Below are positions 1 through 11,975 of a stretch of 64,000 nt of DNA, piece after piece (position 1 is the first letter of the stretch; every line of letters starts with the position of its first letter). The notes under the pieces were generated by a model. That model was not told where the DNA came from. It made no database searches and saw nothing but the letters and a program-made list of their open reading frames with translations. Source of the stretch: Odobenus rosmarus divergens (Eukaryota > Chordata > Mammalia > Carnivora > Odobenidae); NCBI RefSeq assembly GCF_000321225.1, contig NW_004450322.1, forward strand, positions 889,277 through 953,276. The letters run 5' to 3'. Made by a program: the position numbers and the translations under genes.

Positions 1-649
1 AACTACTGGGACTATATCAATATGAAAAGCTTCTGCACAGCAAAGGAAACCATCAACAAAACTAAAAGACAACCTACAGAATGGGAGAAGATATTTGCAA
101 ATAACATATCTGATAAAAGATTAGTATCCAAAATATATAAAGAACATATAAAACTCAACACCCTAAAAATGAATAATCCAATTTAAAAATGGGCAGAAGA
201 TATGAATAGACATTTTTCAAAAGACGACATCCAGATGGCCAAAAGACACATGAAAAAGTGCTCATCACTTATCATCAGGGAAATGCAAGTCAAAACTACA
301 ATGAGGTATCACCTCACACCTGTCAGAATGGCTAAAATCAACAACACAAGAAACAACAGATGTTGGAGAGGATATGGAGAAAGGGGAGCCCTCTTATATT
401 GTTGGTCGGAATGCAAACTGGTGTAGCCACTGTGGAAAACAGTATGGAGGTTCCTCCAAAAGTTAAAAATAGAACTACACTATGACCCACCAATCACACT
501 ACTAGGTATTTACCCTAAGATTACAAGAACACTAATTCAAAGGGATACATGCACCCCAATGTTTATAGCAGCATTATCTACAATAGCCAAATTATGGAAG
601 CAGCCCAAGTGTCCATCAATTGATGAATGGATAAAGAAGAAATGGTACA

Positions 650-834
650 GGGGCACCTGGGTGGCTCAGTCGTTAAGTGTCTGCCTTCGGCTCAGGTCGT
701 GATCCCAGGGATCGAGCCCCGCATCGGGCTCCCTGCTCGGTAGGAAGCCTGCTTCTCCCTCTTCCACTCCCCCTGCTTGTGTTCCCTCTCTCACTGTGTC
801 TCTCTGTCAAATAAATAAAATCTTTTAAAAAAGA
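650..834 (+). mobile_element. SINEC (tRNA-derived), type A
   Basis: Full SINE with tRNA-like head, CT-rich body and AATAAA/A tail. Target duplication AGAAATGGTAC is present on both sides (about 640-650 and 836-846). The type A label is used below for copies ending in CACTCCCCCTGCTTGTGTTC. Confidence 0.93.
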
Positions 835-842
835 GAGAAATG

Positions 843-844
<2 letters not shown>

Positions 845-881
<37 letters not shown>
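845..881. repeat. (CA)n microsatellite
   Basis: About 18 AC units. It sits where L1 copies normally carry a short TATATA stretch (GTGGTATATATATACAATGG in the copy near 42930), so the array probably grew inside the L1. Confidence 0.95.
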
Positions 882-885
<4 letters not shown>

Positions 886-1076
886 ATATTTCTCAGACAT
901 AAAAAAAGAATGAAATATTGCCATTTGCAACAACATGGTAATAAGGCTAAGTGAAATAAGTCAGTCAGAGAAAGACAAATATGACATGATTTTATTCATA
1001 TGTGGGATTTAACGAAACAAAACAAATGAGCGAAGGAAAACAGGAGAGAGAGAGGCAAACCAAGAAACAAACTCTT

Positions 1077-1280
1077 TTTTTTTTTTTAAGATTTTATTTA
1101 TTTATTTGAGAGAGCAACAATGAGAGACGGAGAGAGAGCACATGAGAGGGGGGAGGGTCAGAGGGAGAAGCAGGCTCCCCGCGGGGCAGGGAGCCCAATG
1201 CGGGACTCGACCCCAGGACTCCAGGATCATGACTCGAGCCGAAGGCAGTCACCCAACCAACTGAGCCACCCAGGCGCCCC
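1077..1280 (-). mobile_element. SINEC, type B
   Basis: Complete copy in reverse orientation inside the L1 3' end. The target duplication AAGAAACAAACTCTT flanks both ends. Type B copies read GACCCTC...CTCTCGTGCTCTC-like in the body on the sense strand. Confidence 0.93.
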
Positions 1281-1459
1281 AAGAAACAAACTCTTAACTA
1301 TAGAGAACAAATTGATGGTTACCAGAGGGCAGGTGGGGGGGATGCGGGAAATAGGCGATAGGGATTAAGGAGTGCACTTGTATAAATGGGTGTTGTTTTA
1401 CACTGCCAAGTTCATGGTAATTTGTTACAACAGCAACAAAAAAGTGAATAATACAGGTA

Positions 1460-2100
1460 GATTGAAAATTTGGGATTGTTATATTTTCCCTTGACTTGGC
1501 CCTTTTATTATTATGAAATTTCCCTCTTTATCTCTATCAATACTTCTACTTACAGCCTACTTTGCTATTAGTGTAGCTACAATTGCTTTCTATCAGTGTT
1601 CTCATAGCATATGTTTTTCCATCCTGTTAGGTACATCCTTTCTATACCTCTTCATTCCTTTCTCTAATTCTTGCTTCCATTTGGGATCAGATTAAATAAC
1701 TCCCTTTAGTTTTTCTAGCAGTACGAGTCTACTGGCGATCAATTCTCATAGCTTTGTATGTAGAAGGCTTTATTTCACCTGATTTTTTTGACTACTGGTA
1801 TAGAATGGGTATAGAATTTTCGGTTGGCAGACTTATTTGCTTTCAGCAGGGCAACAGGTTGTCCACATGAAGAGACAACATTTTTACCCCTTCCACTATA
1901 AAAATACCTGCCACTCTGGTCTCTGAGCACTCTGTTCTTCCCCTTAGGTCCTTTCTAAACAGGAGTAGGAAATGATACAGTCCCTATTGAGATGTTTGTT
2001 TATCCTGTGCAGTAGAGACTTAATTCATAAGGCCTGGGCTTCCCAAACCTGACACCCTCCAAATGTCTTCAGGACTGGCACTTAAGCAGCTCCTGAGAGA
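1460..2100. other. Unassigned non-coding stretch
   Basis: No repeat family or gene is recognised here. The 60-codon open frame at 1513-1695 is hydrophobic but has no exon context or recognisable motif. Confidence 0.4.
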
Positions 2101-2645
2101 TAACATCTGAGTCCTTGGAATATCTTGCCTGATAAGAGTGTCTTTGTATACCTAAGACCTTGGGCCACACCAGTTAGTCTATGCTAACAATCTGATTTAT
2201 GGAGAATGTACTTTTTTGTTTGTCTGGGTCTTTAGACCACACTGTATTGGTTTGGCCTCTAGAGGGTTTGGAGACTAAAGAGCTGAGTCACGCAGGTGTC
2301 CCATGCCTGAGACTGACCCCCAATAAAAACCCTGGACTCAAGGTTCTAGTGGGCTTCCCTGATTGGCAATACTTTATATATGTTGTCACACATCATTGCT
2401 GGGAAAATTAAGTGCTGCCCATGTAACTCCATTGGGAGAAGAAGCTGGAAGCTAGCACCTGGTTTCTCCTGGCTCTGCCCTGTGCACCTTTTTCATTTGC
2501 TGATTTTAATCTCTGTTATTTTGCTGTAATAAACCACAATCATGCATACACAATCACTCTTCTGAGTTCTGTGAGTCTTTCCAGTGAATCATTAAACCTA
2601 AGAGTGATCCTGGAGATGGTATATTTGGCATCAGGAGTGACGTTC
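2100..2645 (+). repeat. LTR-like sequence (ERVL/MaLR-type suspected)
   Basis: The stretch contains an AATAAA signal (about 2528), and past it the phrase TTTGGCATCAGGAGTG (about 2628), which looks like the primer-binding region that follows ERVL-type LTRs. No matching second LTR was found, so the class is an inference. Confidence 0.4.
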
Positions 2646-2867
2646 ACTAGAATGACCCTGGTTCACTGAAACATGGCAAAGGTATTGTTGGAGAAAAGGA
2701 AAGATGGGGCAGTGGGAGTTAATGAACCTTTGACACCTGGATAGCTACCAAGTGACCCATGGTATAAAACAGCAGCTATGCTGTGATCAGTTACTAGAGG
2801 TAAAAGTTACCAGTGGAATTCAGAAATGACAGACCTAACTCCTGAGCAGTTGGGTCACTGGATGTGT

Positions 2868-3423
2868 CAGTCAGGGTCCTCCAGAGAAACAGAACCAATT
2901 ATTTTTTTTTTAATTTTTATTTATTACTGGTTCTGTTCTATATTATTGTATATGTTTCCAAACAGGAGCAGAACCTGTATAAACAGATACGACCTCCATA
3001 TATATAATGAGATTTATTATAGAGAATTGGTTCGTGCAATGATAGAGGCAGAGAAGTCCCACAATATATTGTCTATAAGCTAGAGATCCAGGAAAGGTGG
3101 TAGTATAAATTCCAATCGAAGTCTAAAGGCCTAAAAACCAGGAGCATCAATGGTGTGAGTCCCAGTCCAAGGCTAGGAGAGAACTAATGTCTCAGCTCAA
3201 AAAGTCAGGCAAAGCCCTTCCTCTGCCTTTTTGTTCTATCCGGGACCTCGATGGATTGGATTATGCCCACCCACATTGGAAAGGGCAATCTGCTTTACTC
3301 AATCTATTTAAATTCGAATCTCATCTGGAAACACCCTCATACATGCAACCAGAAATAATGTTTAGCCAAGTATCTGGGCACCCAGTGATCCAGTTAAGTT
3401 GACACATCGATTAGCCATCACAC
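2868..3423 (+). repeat. Dispersed repeat, copy 1
   Basis: The stretch begins CAGGGTCCTCCAGAGAAACA and ends in a TTGACACAT...TTAGCCATCACA segment. The same family occurs at 10395-10889 in the same orientation. It is a common mammalian dispersed repeat; I could not fix the family name from sequence alone. Confidence 0.6.
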
Positions 3424-3699
3424 TGGATATACAAAGAAAAGCAAAATAATAAGAAACAAGCTGAATATACAATCTCTTGGTTATTGTTATCTGTAGTAAC
3501 TAAAATGAAAATAAAGGAGAGTGTTGAGGCGGTTCCTGACACCGTGCCAACCTTAGATTTTGGCTGGTCTGAACTACAGCTGCTAGCCTCAGAGAGACTA
3601 CCAAATGGAAAAAAAAATATGCTGGAATACCAGATAGTACCTCTACAACCTCTGGTCACCAAGAAGGTAGCCCAGGTGGCAGGGGGACAAAAGAAAGAA

Positions 3700-4270
3700 A
3701 CTACTGAAACCAGGAGGTATAGTGCAAAAGAGAGTCAAGACTTTAGCTAAGCTACTCCACGGTATTGTTGCATTGGCATCTATTCTACGTGGACAAGCAG
3801 CCTACAGGGGCCTTAAACTGACACTTGGCCACCTCTTGCAAGAGCATGTGCTGGACAACAGCCCACAGAATCATAAGTAAATATAAGTTCCTGATATGAC
3901 TTCCTCAATGGCCTCTGTGATAAACAGGTCTTCCCCTACCCTAGGACCTTCTCCTTGCCTGCCCCTTATCTAAGACCCTGTGGAGCTTACCAAAACCTCA
4001 TTCTTTATGGTTTGATTGATCAATCTGGCCTTATCCCAGAAACCCCAAAGCAGCATACCCATGGACTCTAATAAAGGCATGTGCCCCAGGCCCAGCCTCG
4101 CTCTCTGCCTGCACCCTGCCTTGACCTCCCTGTGTGGCCCATCGAGGTGTGCTTCTTCCAGGACCTGAGAACAAGCCTCCCTATTTTCAATTTCTTTGTT
4201 GAACCTGGCTCACCATCTGGCTCCCCAGGGCTCTATTTAACAAATGTTAATTTAACAAAATCCTAACAAG
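3700..4270 (+). repeat. Possible ERV LTR remnant
   Basis: The stretch has a polyadenylation signal in LTR-like context (CTCTAATAAAGGCATG near 4060) followed by a C-rich R/U5-like segment. It lies upstream of the ERV-A remnant and could be its 5' LTR, but no partner LTR was found. Confidence 0.3.
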
Positions 4271-4279
4271 GAATTATCT

Positions 4280-4770
4280 CATTTTTTTGGATCAATATCA
4301 TCAACTTCTTCTGGATCTTACAGATGCTCTACTGACACCAAGTCTTTGAGTTTCCAGACCTAATTCCCATGTGGGGGAAGAGAGCTCCCCCCACCACACA
4401 CAAACACACACCAAGCAATTCTAGGACACCAATAGGGTATCTGGGAATTCGACCCAATTCTGATACTATCTACCCAGAGGTAGCATCAGATTCCATGGGT
4501 TAAAGGATCAGTCCTACAAGACTATCCCCACACCCACCCCCCAACCTCAGACACCAGTGACAAGCCCCAGGCTGTTACCTGTACTTCTGACTGACCAGCT
4601 ACAGATTGGAGGTTCCAACAACCTCCTCCTTGGACTTCAAATGCCAGTCACAATTCCAGATTATTACTTGTACTTCTGACCAACTGGCTAGAAATTAGAG
4701 GTTCCCAGCACCTTCTCGTGAGATTCTTTGAATTTGCTAGAGCAGCTCACAGAACTCAGGGAAACACATT
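4280..4770. repeat. Diverged LTR-like DNA
   Basis: Two imperfect internal repeats of a CTTGGACTTC/GGAGGTTCC-type segment are visible (around 4560-4630 and 4650-4710). The end, TTTGCTAGAGCAGCTCACAG, recalls a common mammalian LTR family. Assignment is weak. Confidence 0.3.
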
Positions 4771-4932
4771 TACCAGTTGGTTAAGCGTTTGCCTTCGGCT
4801 CAGGTCATGATCCCAATGTCCTGGAATGGAGTCCTGATCGGACTCCTTGCTCAGCGGGGAGCCTTCTTCTCCCTCTGCCTGCCGCTCTCTCTCTCCCAAA
4901 TAAATAAAATCTTAAAAAAAAAAAAAAAAAGG
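4771..4932 (+). mobile_element. SINEC, 5'-truncated
   Basis: The copy starts inside the tRNA-like head (GTTGGTTAAGCG) and ends in an A-rich tail. Confidence 0.88.
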
Positions 4933-5468
4933 CCAGAAGGCAAAGATGATTGGAAAACTGACCTTGAGTTACCAGGGGTCATGGTTTGGCAAATTAATCA
5001 GGATAAGGATTGATGAAGGAGCCACAAGTCCCTTGGACAGATCCCTGCCCTGGGGACCCAAGGCTATATGAACATGAGTGAGTAAAAAGGCTAGGGTAGG
5101 GAAAAACTTTCTGGGACTCCTTGACATGAGATCCCAATGCACAGTTTTCCAAAACCTGTTGGTGAAGTCCTAACAGAGACTACACTTAGATTGGGAGAAT
5201 ATTGGGATGCAATAGTTGATGAGATTAAGATGAAAGGTTGGATGAAAATCGAAATGTGTGAACGGACTTTATGTGAAGTGGTTGCATCTCCCTTACCTGA
5301 ATGTATTATTGGGATGAGTCTGACTGCAGAACACTTCTCCTACCTAGTATTGGAGAACAGAAGGCATGTAAGTTTACCCTTCGGCCAGTTATTAATTGAA
5401 CATGCTAAATGGAAACCTACAGAATTGCCAGAGCCCACACATGTTCTTAATTTGAAACAGTATAGAAC

Positions 5469-5683
5469 GGGCACCTGGGTGGCTCAGTCGGTTAAGCATG
5501 TGCCTTCAGCTTAGGTCATGATCCCAGGGTCCTGGGATCAAGCCCCGCATTGGGCTCCCTGCTTGGCGGGAAGCCTGCTTCTCCCTCTCCCTCTGCTGCT
5601 CCCCCTGCTTGTGTGCTCTCTCTCTTTCTCTGTCAAATCAATAAATAAAATCTCAAAAAAAGAAAGAAAGAAAGAAAAGAAAC
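5469..5683 (+). mobile_element. SINEC
   Basis: Insertion in ERV-A; target duplication GAAACAGTATAGAA on both sides. Confidence 0.93.
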
Positions 5684-5833
5684 AGTATAGAAGACCTGGT
5701 GGACAAAAGGGAATAGACTGGAACTTATGGCAAAAAGTCCATGAGTGCCACCCAGTGGCGATCACTAAGAGTCTGGACCAGAAAATTTCCAGACAGAGCA
5801 AGTATAATAGACACTGGTTAAGAAACAATTACT

Positions 5834-6014
5834 GGGACGCCTGGGTGGCTCAGTCGGTTGAGCACCTGCCTTCGGCTTGGGTCATGATCCCAGGGTCCTG
5901 GGATCGAGTCCCGCGTTGTGCTCCCTGCTCAGCGGGGAGCCTGCTTCTCCCTCTGCCTCTGCCTCTCTCTCTCTCTGTCTCTCATGAATAAATAAAATCT
6001 TAAAAAAAAAAGAA
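5834..6014 (+). mobile_element. SINEC
   Basis: Insertion in ERV-A; target duplication GAAACAATTACT on both sides. Confidence 0.93.
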
Positions 6015-6877
6015 AGAAACAATTACTAGTTTGCTATTAGGCATTCATTGAAACCGTCCCCATGACTGAAGGTCATATAATAACCTTGAAATACGAGATA
6101 CCCATCATGTCTTGGGTAATGTCAGAGAAACACTCCAAGAAGAAAGGCAGTGCCCAGAAGAGTTCCATAATAAGATGGAAATGGTTTATATAGGAACACG
6201 CTGCCAGAGGAATGCAAGAAATCATATTCACAAGCGGGTAGACCCCTTTCCTGAGGGCTGACTTTGGAATCACCTGAGGAGCTGCCAAATCCTATTGCTA
6301 CACGGGTGGTGTCCTATGAACAGCTCTATACTGAACAACAAAAAGCTGCTTAGTCTACAGATGGCAGTTCCAATGTGGACAGACGACATCCTGTTTGGAA
6401 GGCCACCACATGGCAGCTGACTGATGTAAAGAAGGTGAGAACAAATCAACTCAGTGGGCTGAATTGCATGATGTTTTCCTTGCAGTGATGGAAAAATAGA
6501 GCAAGGATAAGAACCACTATGTTTGAGTTTTTACTGACTAATGGGTTGTAGTCACTGGCCTGGCCATATGGTCAGGCAGATGCACAAAATGGGTAACAGA
6601 AAAGTGGACTATTAAAGGGGTCCCCATATGGGTCACCTGTCCTGTGAAAATCACTGGGGAATTTAAATGGTGCAGTAAAGTAGAGCATGTCAATGCTCAT
6701 CAGAAGAACCCGTTTCCAGAGTGCAAAGGAACTGGCAAGTGGATATCCTGGTGTGCTGGCTTGAGGCAGCCATCCGGGTCTATGAAATGAGTGGACATGG
6801 GAGAGATGCAGCAATGCAGACATTTTCCTCTAGCACCCACTGAGACACAAAATGTCAACAAGAACTGTCCTGTCGAG

Positions 6878-7093
6878 GGATACCTGGGTGGCTCAGTCGG
6901 TTAAGTGCCTGCCTTCAGCTCAGGTCAGGATCCCAGGGTCCTGGGATCAAGTCCTGCATCGGGCTCCCTGCTCAGCAGGGAGCCTGCTTCTTCCTCTGCC
7001 TGCCATTCCCCCTGCTTGTGCTTTCTTGCTCTCTTGCTCTCTCGCTCTCTCTCTCTGACAAATAAATAAATAAAATCTTGAAAAAGAAAAAAA
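6878..7093 (+). mobile_element. SINEC, unit 1 of a four-copy cluster
   Basis: Preceded by target copy 1 (6860-6880). The 3' half is nearly identical to unit 2. Confidence 0.92.
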
Positions 7094-7111
7094 AAGAACT
7101 GTCCTGTTGAG

Positions 7112-7326
7112 GGATGCCTGGGTGGATCAGTCGGTTAAGGGTCTGCCTTCACTCAGGTCATGATCCTGAGGGTCCTGGATCGAGTCCCATATAGGGCTCC
7201 TTGCTCAGGGGGGAGCCTGCTTCTTCCTCTGCCTGCCGCCTGCCATTCCCCCTGCTTGTGCTCTCTTGCTCTCTCTCTCCCTCTCTCTCTGACAAATAAA
7301 TAAATAAAATCTTGAAAAAGAAAAAA
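7112..7326 (+). mobile_element. SINEC, unit 2 of the cluster
   Basis: Preceded by target copy 2 (7094-7114), 234 bp after copy 1. Slightly damaged head (GGTGGATCAG). Confidence 0.92.
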
Positions 7327-7344
7327 AAGAACTGTCTTGTCGAG

Positions 7345-7528
7345 GGATGCCTGGGTGGCTCAGTTGGTTAAGTGACCGCCTTTGGCTCGGGTCATGATCC
7401 CAGGGTCCTGGGATCGAGTCCCACATCAGGCTCCTGGCTCAGAGGGGAGCCTGCTTCTCCCTCTCCCAGCCACTCCCCCTGCTCTCTCTCTCTCTCTCTG
7501 ACAAATAAATAAAATCTTTTTTAAAAAA
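7345..7528 (+). mobile_element. SINEC, unit 3 of the cluster
   Basis: Preceded by target copy 3 (7327-7347), 233 bp after copy 2. Its body differs from units 1 and 2. Confidence 0.92.
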
Positions 7529-7537
7529 AACCTGTCC

Positions 7538-7746
7538 TGGGGCGCCTGGGTGGCTCAGTTGTTAAGCGTCTGCCTTCGGCTCAGGTCATGATCCTCAGGT
7601 CCTGAGATCAAGCCCCGCATCAGGCTCCCTGCTCGGCAGGAAGCCTGCTTCTCCCTCTCCCACTCCCCCTGCTTGTGTTCCCTCTCTCGGGAATAAATAA
7701 ATAAATAATCTTTAAAAAATAAAATTAAATTAAAAATTAAAAAAAA
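7538..7746 (+). mobile_element. SINEC, type A, unit 4 of the cluster
   Basis: Preceded by a shorter target copy (about 7529-7537) and followed by a fifth (about 7747-7760). Confidence 0.92.
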
Positions 7747-7897
7747 AACCTGTCCTATTGAATGACAAGACAGAAACCTCGGATGACTATGGAGCAGATT
7801 CCTTTGGAGAAGGCCCCACACATAAACTGGCAAGTCAATTACGTCAGCCTGCCGCTGGTAGTTCTGGGAAGCTGTAAACAAGTCTTTGTTTTTTGTT

Positions 7898-8079
7898 TTT
7901 TTAAAAAAGATTTTATTTATTTATTTGAGAGAGATTGAGCACGAGCTGGGTGAGGGGCAGAGGGAGAAGCAGACTCCCTACTGAGCATGGAGCCCAATGC
8001 GGGACTCGATCCCAGGACCCCGGGATCATGACCCAAGCTGAAGGCAGACGCTTAACAAACTGAGCCACCCACGTGCCCC
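7898..8079 (-). mobile_element. SINEC
   Basis: Reverse-oriented copy inside the ERV-A integrase region; flanks CTTTGTTT on both sides. Confidence 0.92.
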
Positions 8080-8084
8080 CTTTG

Positions 8085-8200
8085 TTTGTCTTTTCACTGA
8101 GATATAACGGACATAACGTTATATAAGTTTAAGGTGTACAATGGTGTTGATTTGGTACATTTACATATTGCAATATGGTTACCACTGTAGCATCAGCTAA
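8085..8200 (+). mobile_element. L1 3'-end scrap
   Basis: The segment around GAGATATAACGGACATAACG and the following GTACAATGGTGTTGATTTGG resembles old L1 3' ends. It lies between two integrase-like pieces of ERV-A. Confidence 0.5.
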
Positions 8201-8311
8201 CACCTCTATCATATCACATAATTATTATTTCTTTTCTAAATGGGTCTTGACAGGAATAGACACTCTACTGGGCTTTGCATACTTGGTGGTAGCTACAAAT
8301 ATTCAGAACAC

Positions 8312-8491
8312 TAGTTTTTTTTTTAAGATTTTATTTATTCATTTGAGACAGATACAGAGAGAGCAAGAGCAGGGGGAGAGGCAGAGGGAGAGGGAAAAGC
8401 GGACTTCCCGCTGACCCGGGAGCCCAACGTGGGGCTCGATCCCAGGACCCGAAGGCACGCACTTAACCATCTGAGCCACCCAGGCGCCCCT
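8312..8491 (-). mobile_element. SINEC
   Basis: Complete reverse-oriented copy with T-rich start and GCCACCCAGGCGCCCC end. Confidence 0.93.
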
Positions 8492-9340
8492 GTACAGACT
8501 CCTGCGGTGAAGCACTTACCCTGAGGGCAAACCCTGTCAAAGTGTCACCTGATAAAGCTTGTGTGTGCTACTGCCACCTCGTGGTCATATATTTTTCCTT
8601 GATCAGCCCCCACATACTTCAAACTCCCGTACACAGTGGCAATGAGCAAGAGAGGATTTCTGGAGATCATTAGGAAATAGATAGGGGGGCCACCCAGTCA
8701 GGAGCACGACCAACTGGCAAAAATCCCAGGACAGCCTCAAATGGCTGGGATTCAGAATTTGGAATGCCCACCGCCTCACTTTGGCATGGCATCGCTCTGG
8801 GCTACGTTACACATTTATCATGGTCTCCCCGTGCCTCATTACCTCAGCCAGGCAATTATACCAGTCTTTGAATGAATCCAAGCCACTGGAACTGAGTTTT
8901 GAGGTCTAGGGCACTGAGCTGCCCGAGGAAGGAGGTCAGCTCACCTGCCTGGGTGCCCCCCCTAAACAGGCAATGAAGAATGTTAAGACCCGCAGGCCTG
9001 AACAGAGAAGGAGAGGAGGATGTGCCCCACCCCCCGCCCCGCACTGAGGGTGAGCTACCCCTACCCCATCACAGGCTATGGTAGGAGGCACTCCCCGTCA
9101 CGGGCCAGTCACTCAGGGGTACTCTGAGAGGAGAGGTCATCCTCACCTCTGGGGACACTCTGGCAGCTAAACAAGCTTATAAGGCAGAGACATCAGCCCA
9201 AGGCTGGTCTCCTGAGTGTGGCTGGGGGAGGCACCTTTGCACACAGCTGGCCTGATTCTGATGCTGTTGCACCTGCCATTCCAGTTCCTCCGTAGAGGGG
9301 TGTCCAGACCCGTCTTGGGTTGAGGTGGCTCAAGCATTAC
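8492..9340. other. Unassigned stretch between ERV-A and ERV-B
   Basis: No gene is recognised. It may hold LTR or leader sequence of either ERV, but neither LTR ends nor a primer-binding site could be fixed. Confidence 0.35.
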
Positions 9341-10394
9341 AGTGACCAAAGACAAGGAAGTTTATATTCCTGCTCCTTCCAGGACTCCTAAACTGGGGGC
9401 TGTCTTGCTGAACCAGGGCTCCACACCAGGAGAGGCACATCAGGCCTTCCCCTTGGCGGCTTCTTGCCAGGACAGGGAGACAAGATGGAGGGGAGGCCCC
9501 AGGAGTAGGAGAAGAGGACTGGTGACCTCTAGAAGAACAGGCAGCACAATACCACCATGGTAGTGGAGAAGAGAACCTACCCTCTCCCCAAGACCACCTG
9601 CAAAGTAATATAGACCAAAGAGGCAAGTTGGGAGGGTCAAAAAGGAGGGGGACTCCTCTTCCTCCTTCTTCTCTCTCTCTCTCCCCCTACCCCCACACCA
9701 ACCCCTACCCCCCACCCCACTCTCTCATTCAGAGTTCCACCTAATAGGGGTTGAAACAAAAACAATTGGCTGCCATAGTACAGGATGGAAAAATGGAGTC
9801 CATACTAAAGGACCCTGCACAACTGGTAGAGAAGGTGAGAAGGATCCCCAGAGGAGGCTTTGGACCCCAGTCCACATATACCTTGTTGATGTGGATTTTT
9901 TACGGCTTAGAGGACCACCCCCCCTACATTAGGCTTTATATCCACCTGAGCAGACTGTCAACAGAAAATGCTAGCTGAGGCCAAAGATCTCCTCCATCAG
10001 CTGGGAATGCTGGAGTGGGCTTATCAGGTAACAGATGGTGTGCTGCATGACTTGGCAAGTTAGAGGAGGCAGAATTGAATCCTGAGTCCACACAGTTGTT
10101 TCTCGGGGGTTGGGGGTGGGGGCTCCTGACAAATATAAGTCATCTTTCATGACAATGATGGCTAATGTTAAAACAATACAAGAAACCATAGCCGCCCTGA
10201 ATTAAATAGAAATTCATGAAAAACAAACTCAGAGCCAAGTATTTAGGCCATCTGACCTAAATCAAAATTACAATCAACAGTGAAGCTGCCTGCCACCACC
10301 ACCCCCCCCCCCCCGCCGCCCCCGAGCCAAACAAACCACTGACAGTCAGGGCTCTGCTTAAGCGTAAACCTTAAGAAAACAAGACAGGTTATAC

Positions 10395-10889
10395 ATTAGT
10401 CAGGATTCTCCAGAGAAACAGAACTAATAGGATGTACACATATAGAAAGAGGTTTATTGTGAGGAATTGAACTCACGTGGTTAGAGACACTGACAAGCCT
10501 TAAAATCTACAGTCCTCACTCTGGAGCCTCAGGAGAGCCAATGGCATAGTTCCGGTCCAAAGACTTGCTGGCTCAAGGCCTAGGAAAAGCCAATGGTTCA
10601 GTTTGTGTCCAAAAGCAGAAAAAAAATGAAGTCCCTGCTCAAGGCAGTTGGGCAGGAAGACATGCCCTCCTACTCATGGGAGGGTGAGCCTTTTTATTCT
10701 ATTCATGCCTTTAACTGATTGCTTGAGGGTCACCCACATTGGGGAGGGCAATCTGCTTTACTCAGTCCACTGATTCAAATGTAATCTCCTCCAGAGACAC
10801 CCTCACAGACAACACCCAGAATAATGAATGACCAAATACCATGGCACTCCATGGTCCAGTCAAGGTCACACATAAACTTAACCATCACA
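10395..10889 (+). repeat. Dispersed repeat, copy 2
   Basis: Same family as 2868-3423: it starts CAGGATTCTCCAGAGAAACA and ends TTAACCATCACA. It is inserted within or beside the suspected gag region of ERV-B. Confidence 0.6.
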
Positions 10890-11310
10890 GATGATATTGA
10901 ACCCTGAGAAACGAGAGGGTCCCAAATTGGATGTTCTCTAATAAATAAGCAGAGTAATTACAATGCTAGGGTTAGATTACAAGCTACAGCAGGCTTCCCC
11001 TTCATAGGCAGCCTCACTTTCAGTACCTACCTGTGATCTCCATCAGTGCCCAGGACAGCCCCCATACAGGGATTCAGCAGCCACAGAAGTGAGGACCCTT
11101 CCAGAAGAAAATCACCCTTGTATCATATGATTTGGGGCTCCAAAAAATAAATACACTGACTAGCTCTGTTGGACATGGGTGCTCAAACCTCCCTAAACCC
11201 AGGGAGCACTCATGCTTCAAAGGGACCCTCCAAAGGAGGGGACCAGATTGGGAGGAGAATTAATTAAAGGGAAAATTACCAACTTAACTATTAAGATTGG
11301 CCCCCCCAGG

Positions 11311-11505
11311 GGGGCACCTGGGTGACTCAGTCGTTAAGCGTCTGCCTTCAGCTCAGGTCGTGATCCCAGGGTCCTGGGATCAAGCCCCACATCGGGCTCC
11401 CTGCTCAGCGGGGAGCCTGCTTCTCCCTCTCCCACTCACCCTGCTTGTGTTCCCTCTCTTGCTATGTCTCTCTCTGTCAAATAAATAAATAAAATCTTAA
11501 AAAAA
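11311..11505 (+). mobile_element. SINEC, type A-like
   Basis: Inserted in the ERV-B protease region. The target duplication AGATTGGCCCCCCCAGG (17 bp) is kept on both sides. Confidence 0.94.
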
Positions 11506-11975
11506 AAGATTGGCCCCCCCAGGGAGAGTGAAAGAAATAGAAAATAAAGTTGGCCCAAATTTGCTAAAAGATGTTTCTTTCCTGGTGGGTCCCTTGGAGA
11601 CTCTACCTGTTCCCAATACTGGAATGGACCATCTTAGTCCGCAGGTAACCTCATGGAACCAACCTAAGGCTTTTACACTATCGATGGATGCCAACCAGTG
11701 GGAATGAGTTTCCCCATCAGTGTGGGCAGTAAATACACCACAGTAACGGCTACAGCAAGGCACTAAAGGACCACATCCTGTCATGGCTGATGTAAAGAAG
11801 GGGTATCTACCATCTCACCTTTCAGTTCCCCATTATGGCCTGTGCTTACAGACTCTACTAGTGAATGGAGGTTAATTATAGATTAGAGAGGATTAAACAA
11901 GGTTTTTCCCTTCACTAGAGCTCCTCTACCAGATATCACCACCTCAATGAACAACATTCAAAATAACATGGATAT

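Larger units (their letters stand above)
1..1400 (+). mobile_element. L1 LINE, 3' part (ORF2 end and 3' UTR)
   Basis: This is the 3' end of an L1 retrotransposon that starts left of the window. The region from about 290 to 340 (AATGAGGTATCACCTCACAC and what follows) and the run up to 630 match the conserved end of mammalian L1 ORF2, with many stop codons and shifts. The copy resumes at about 884 and again at 1281, after two SINEs and a CA microsatellite. The 3' UTR-like part ends near 1400, where a tail resembling the end of an MLT1 LTR (GGTAATTTGTTACAACAGCA) follows. It is not a functional gene. Confidence 0.85.
5105..8310 (+). pseudogene. ERV-A: decayed retroviral pro-pol
   Basis: This is a scattered, broken endogenous retrovirus fragment. 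Near 5117 a frame reads LLDMRSQCT, aligned with the aspartic protease active-site region; the expected DTG is altered. Near 5290 the frame reads SPLPECIIGM, typical of the end of class I/related ERV proteases, and KWKPTELPEP near 5410 resembles the start of reverse transcriptase. TDGSS near 6357 and a degenerate stretch near 6470-6710 resemble RNase H. Short pieces at 7757-7880 and 8235-8300 resemble the integrase core. Frames change between pieces, stops are frequent, and nine SINEs plus an L1 scrap interrupt it. No env was identified. It is non-functional. The virus family is not assigned. Confidence 0.65.

Noticed and set aside
5137..5514. A 125-codon open frame as a host gene
   Set aside because: The content is retroviral protease/RT remnant and its end runs into a SINE.
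5518..5991. A 157-codon open frame as a gene
   Set aside because: It is made of two SINEs with ERV debris between them.
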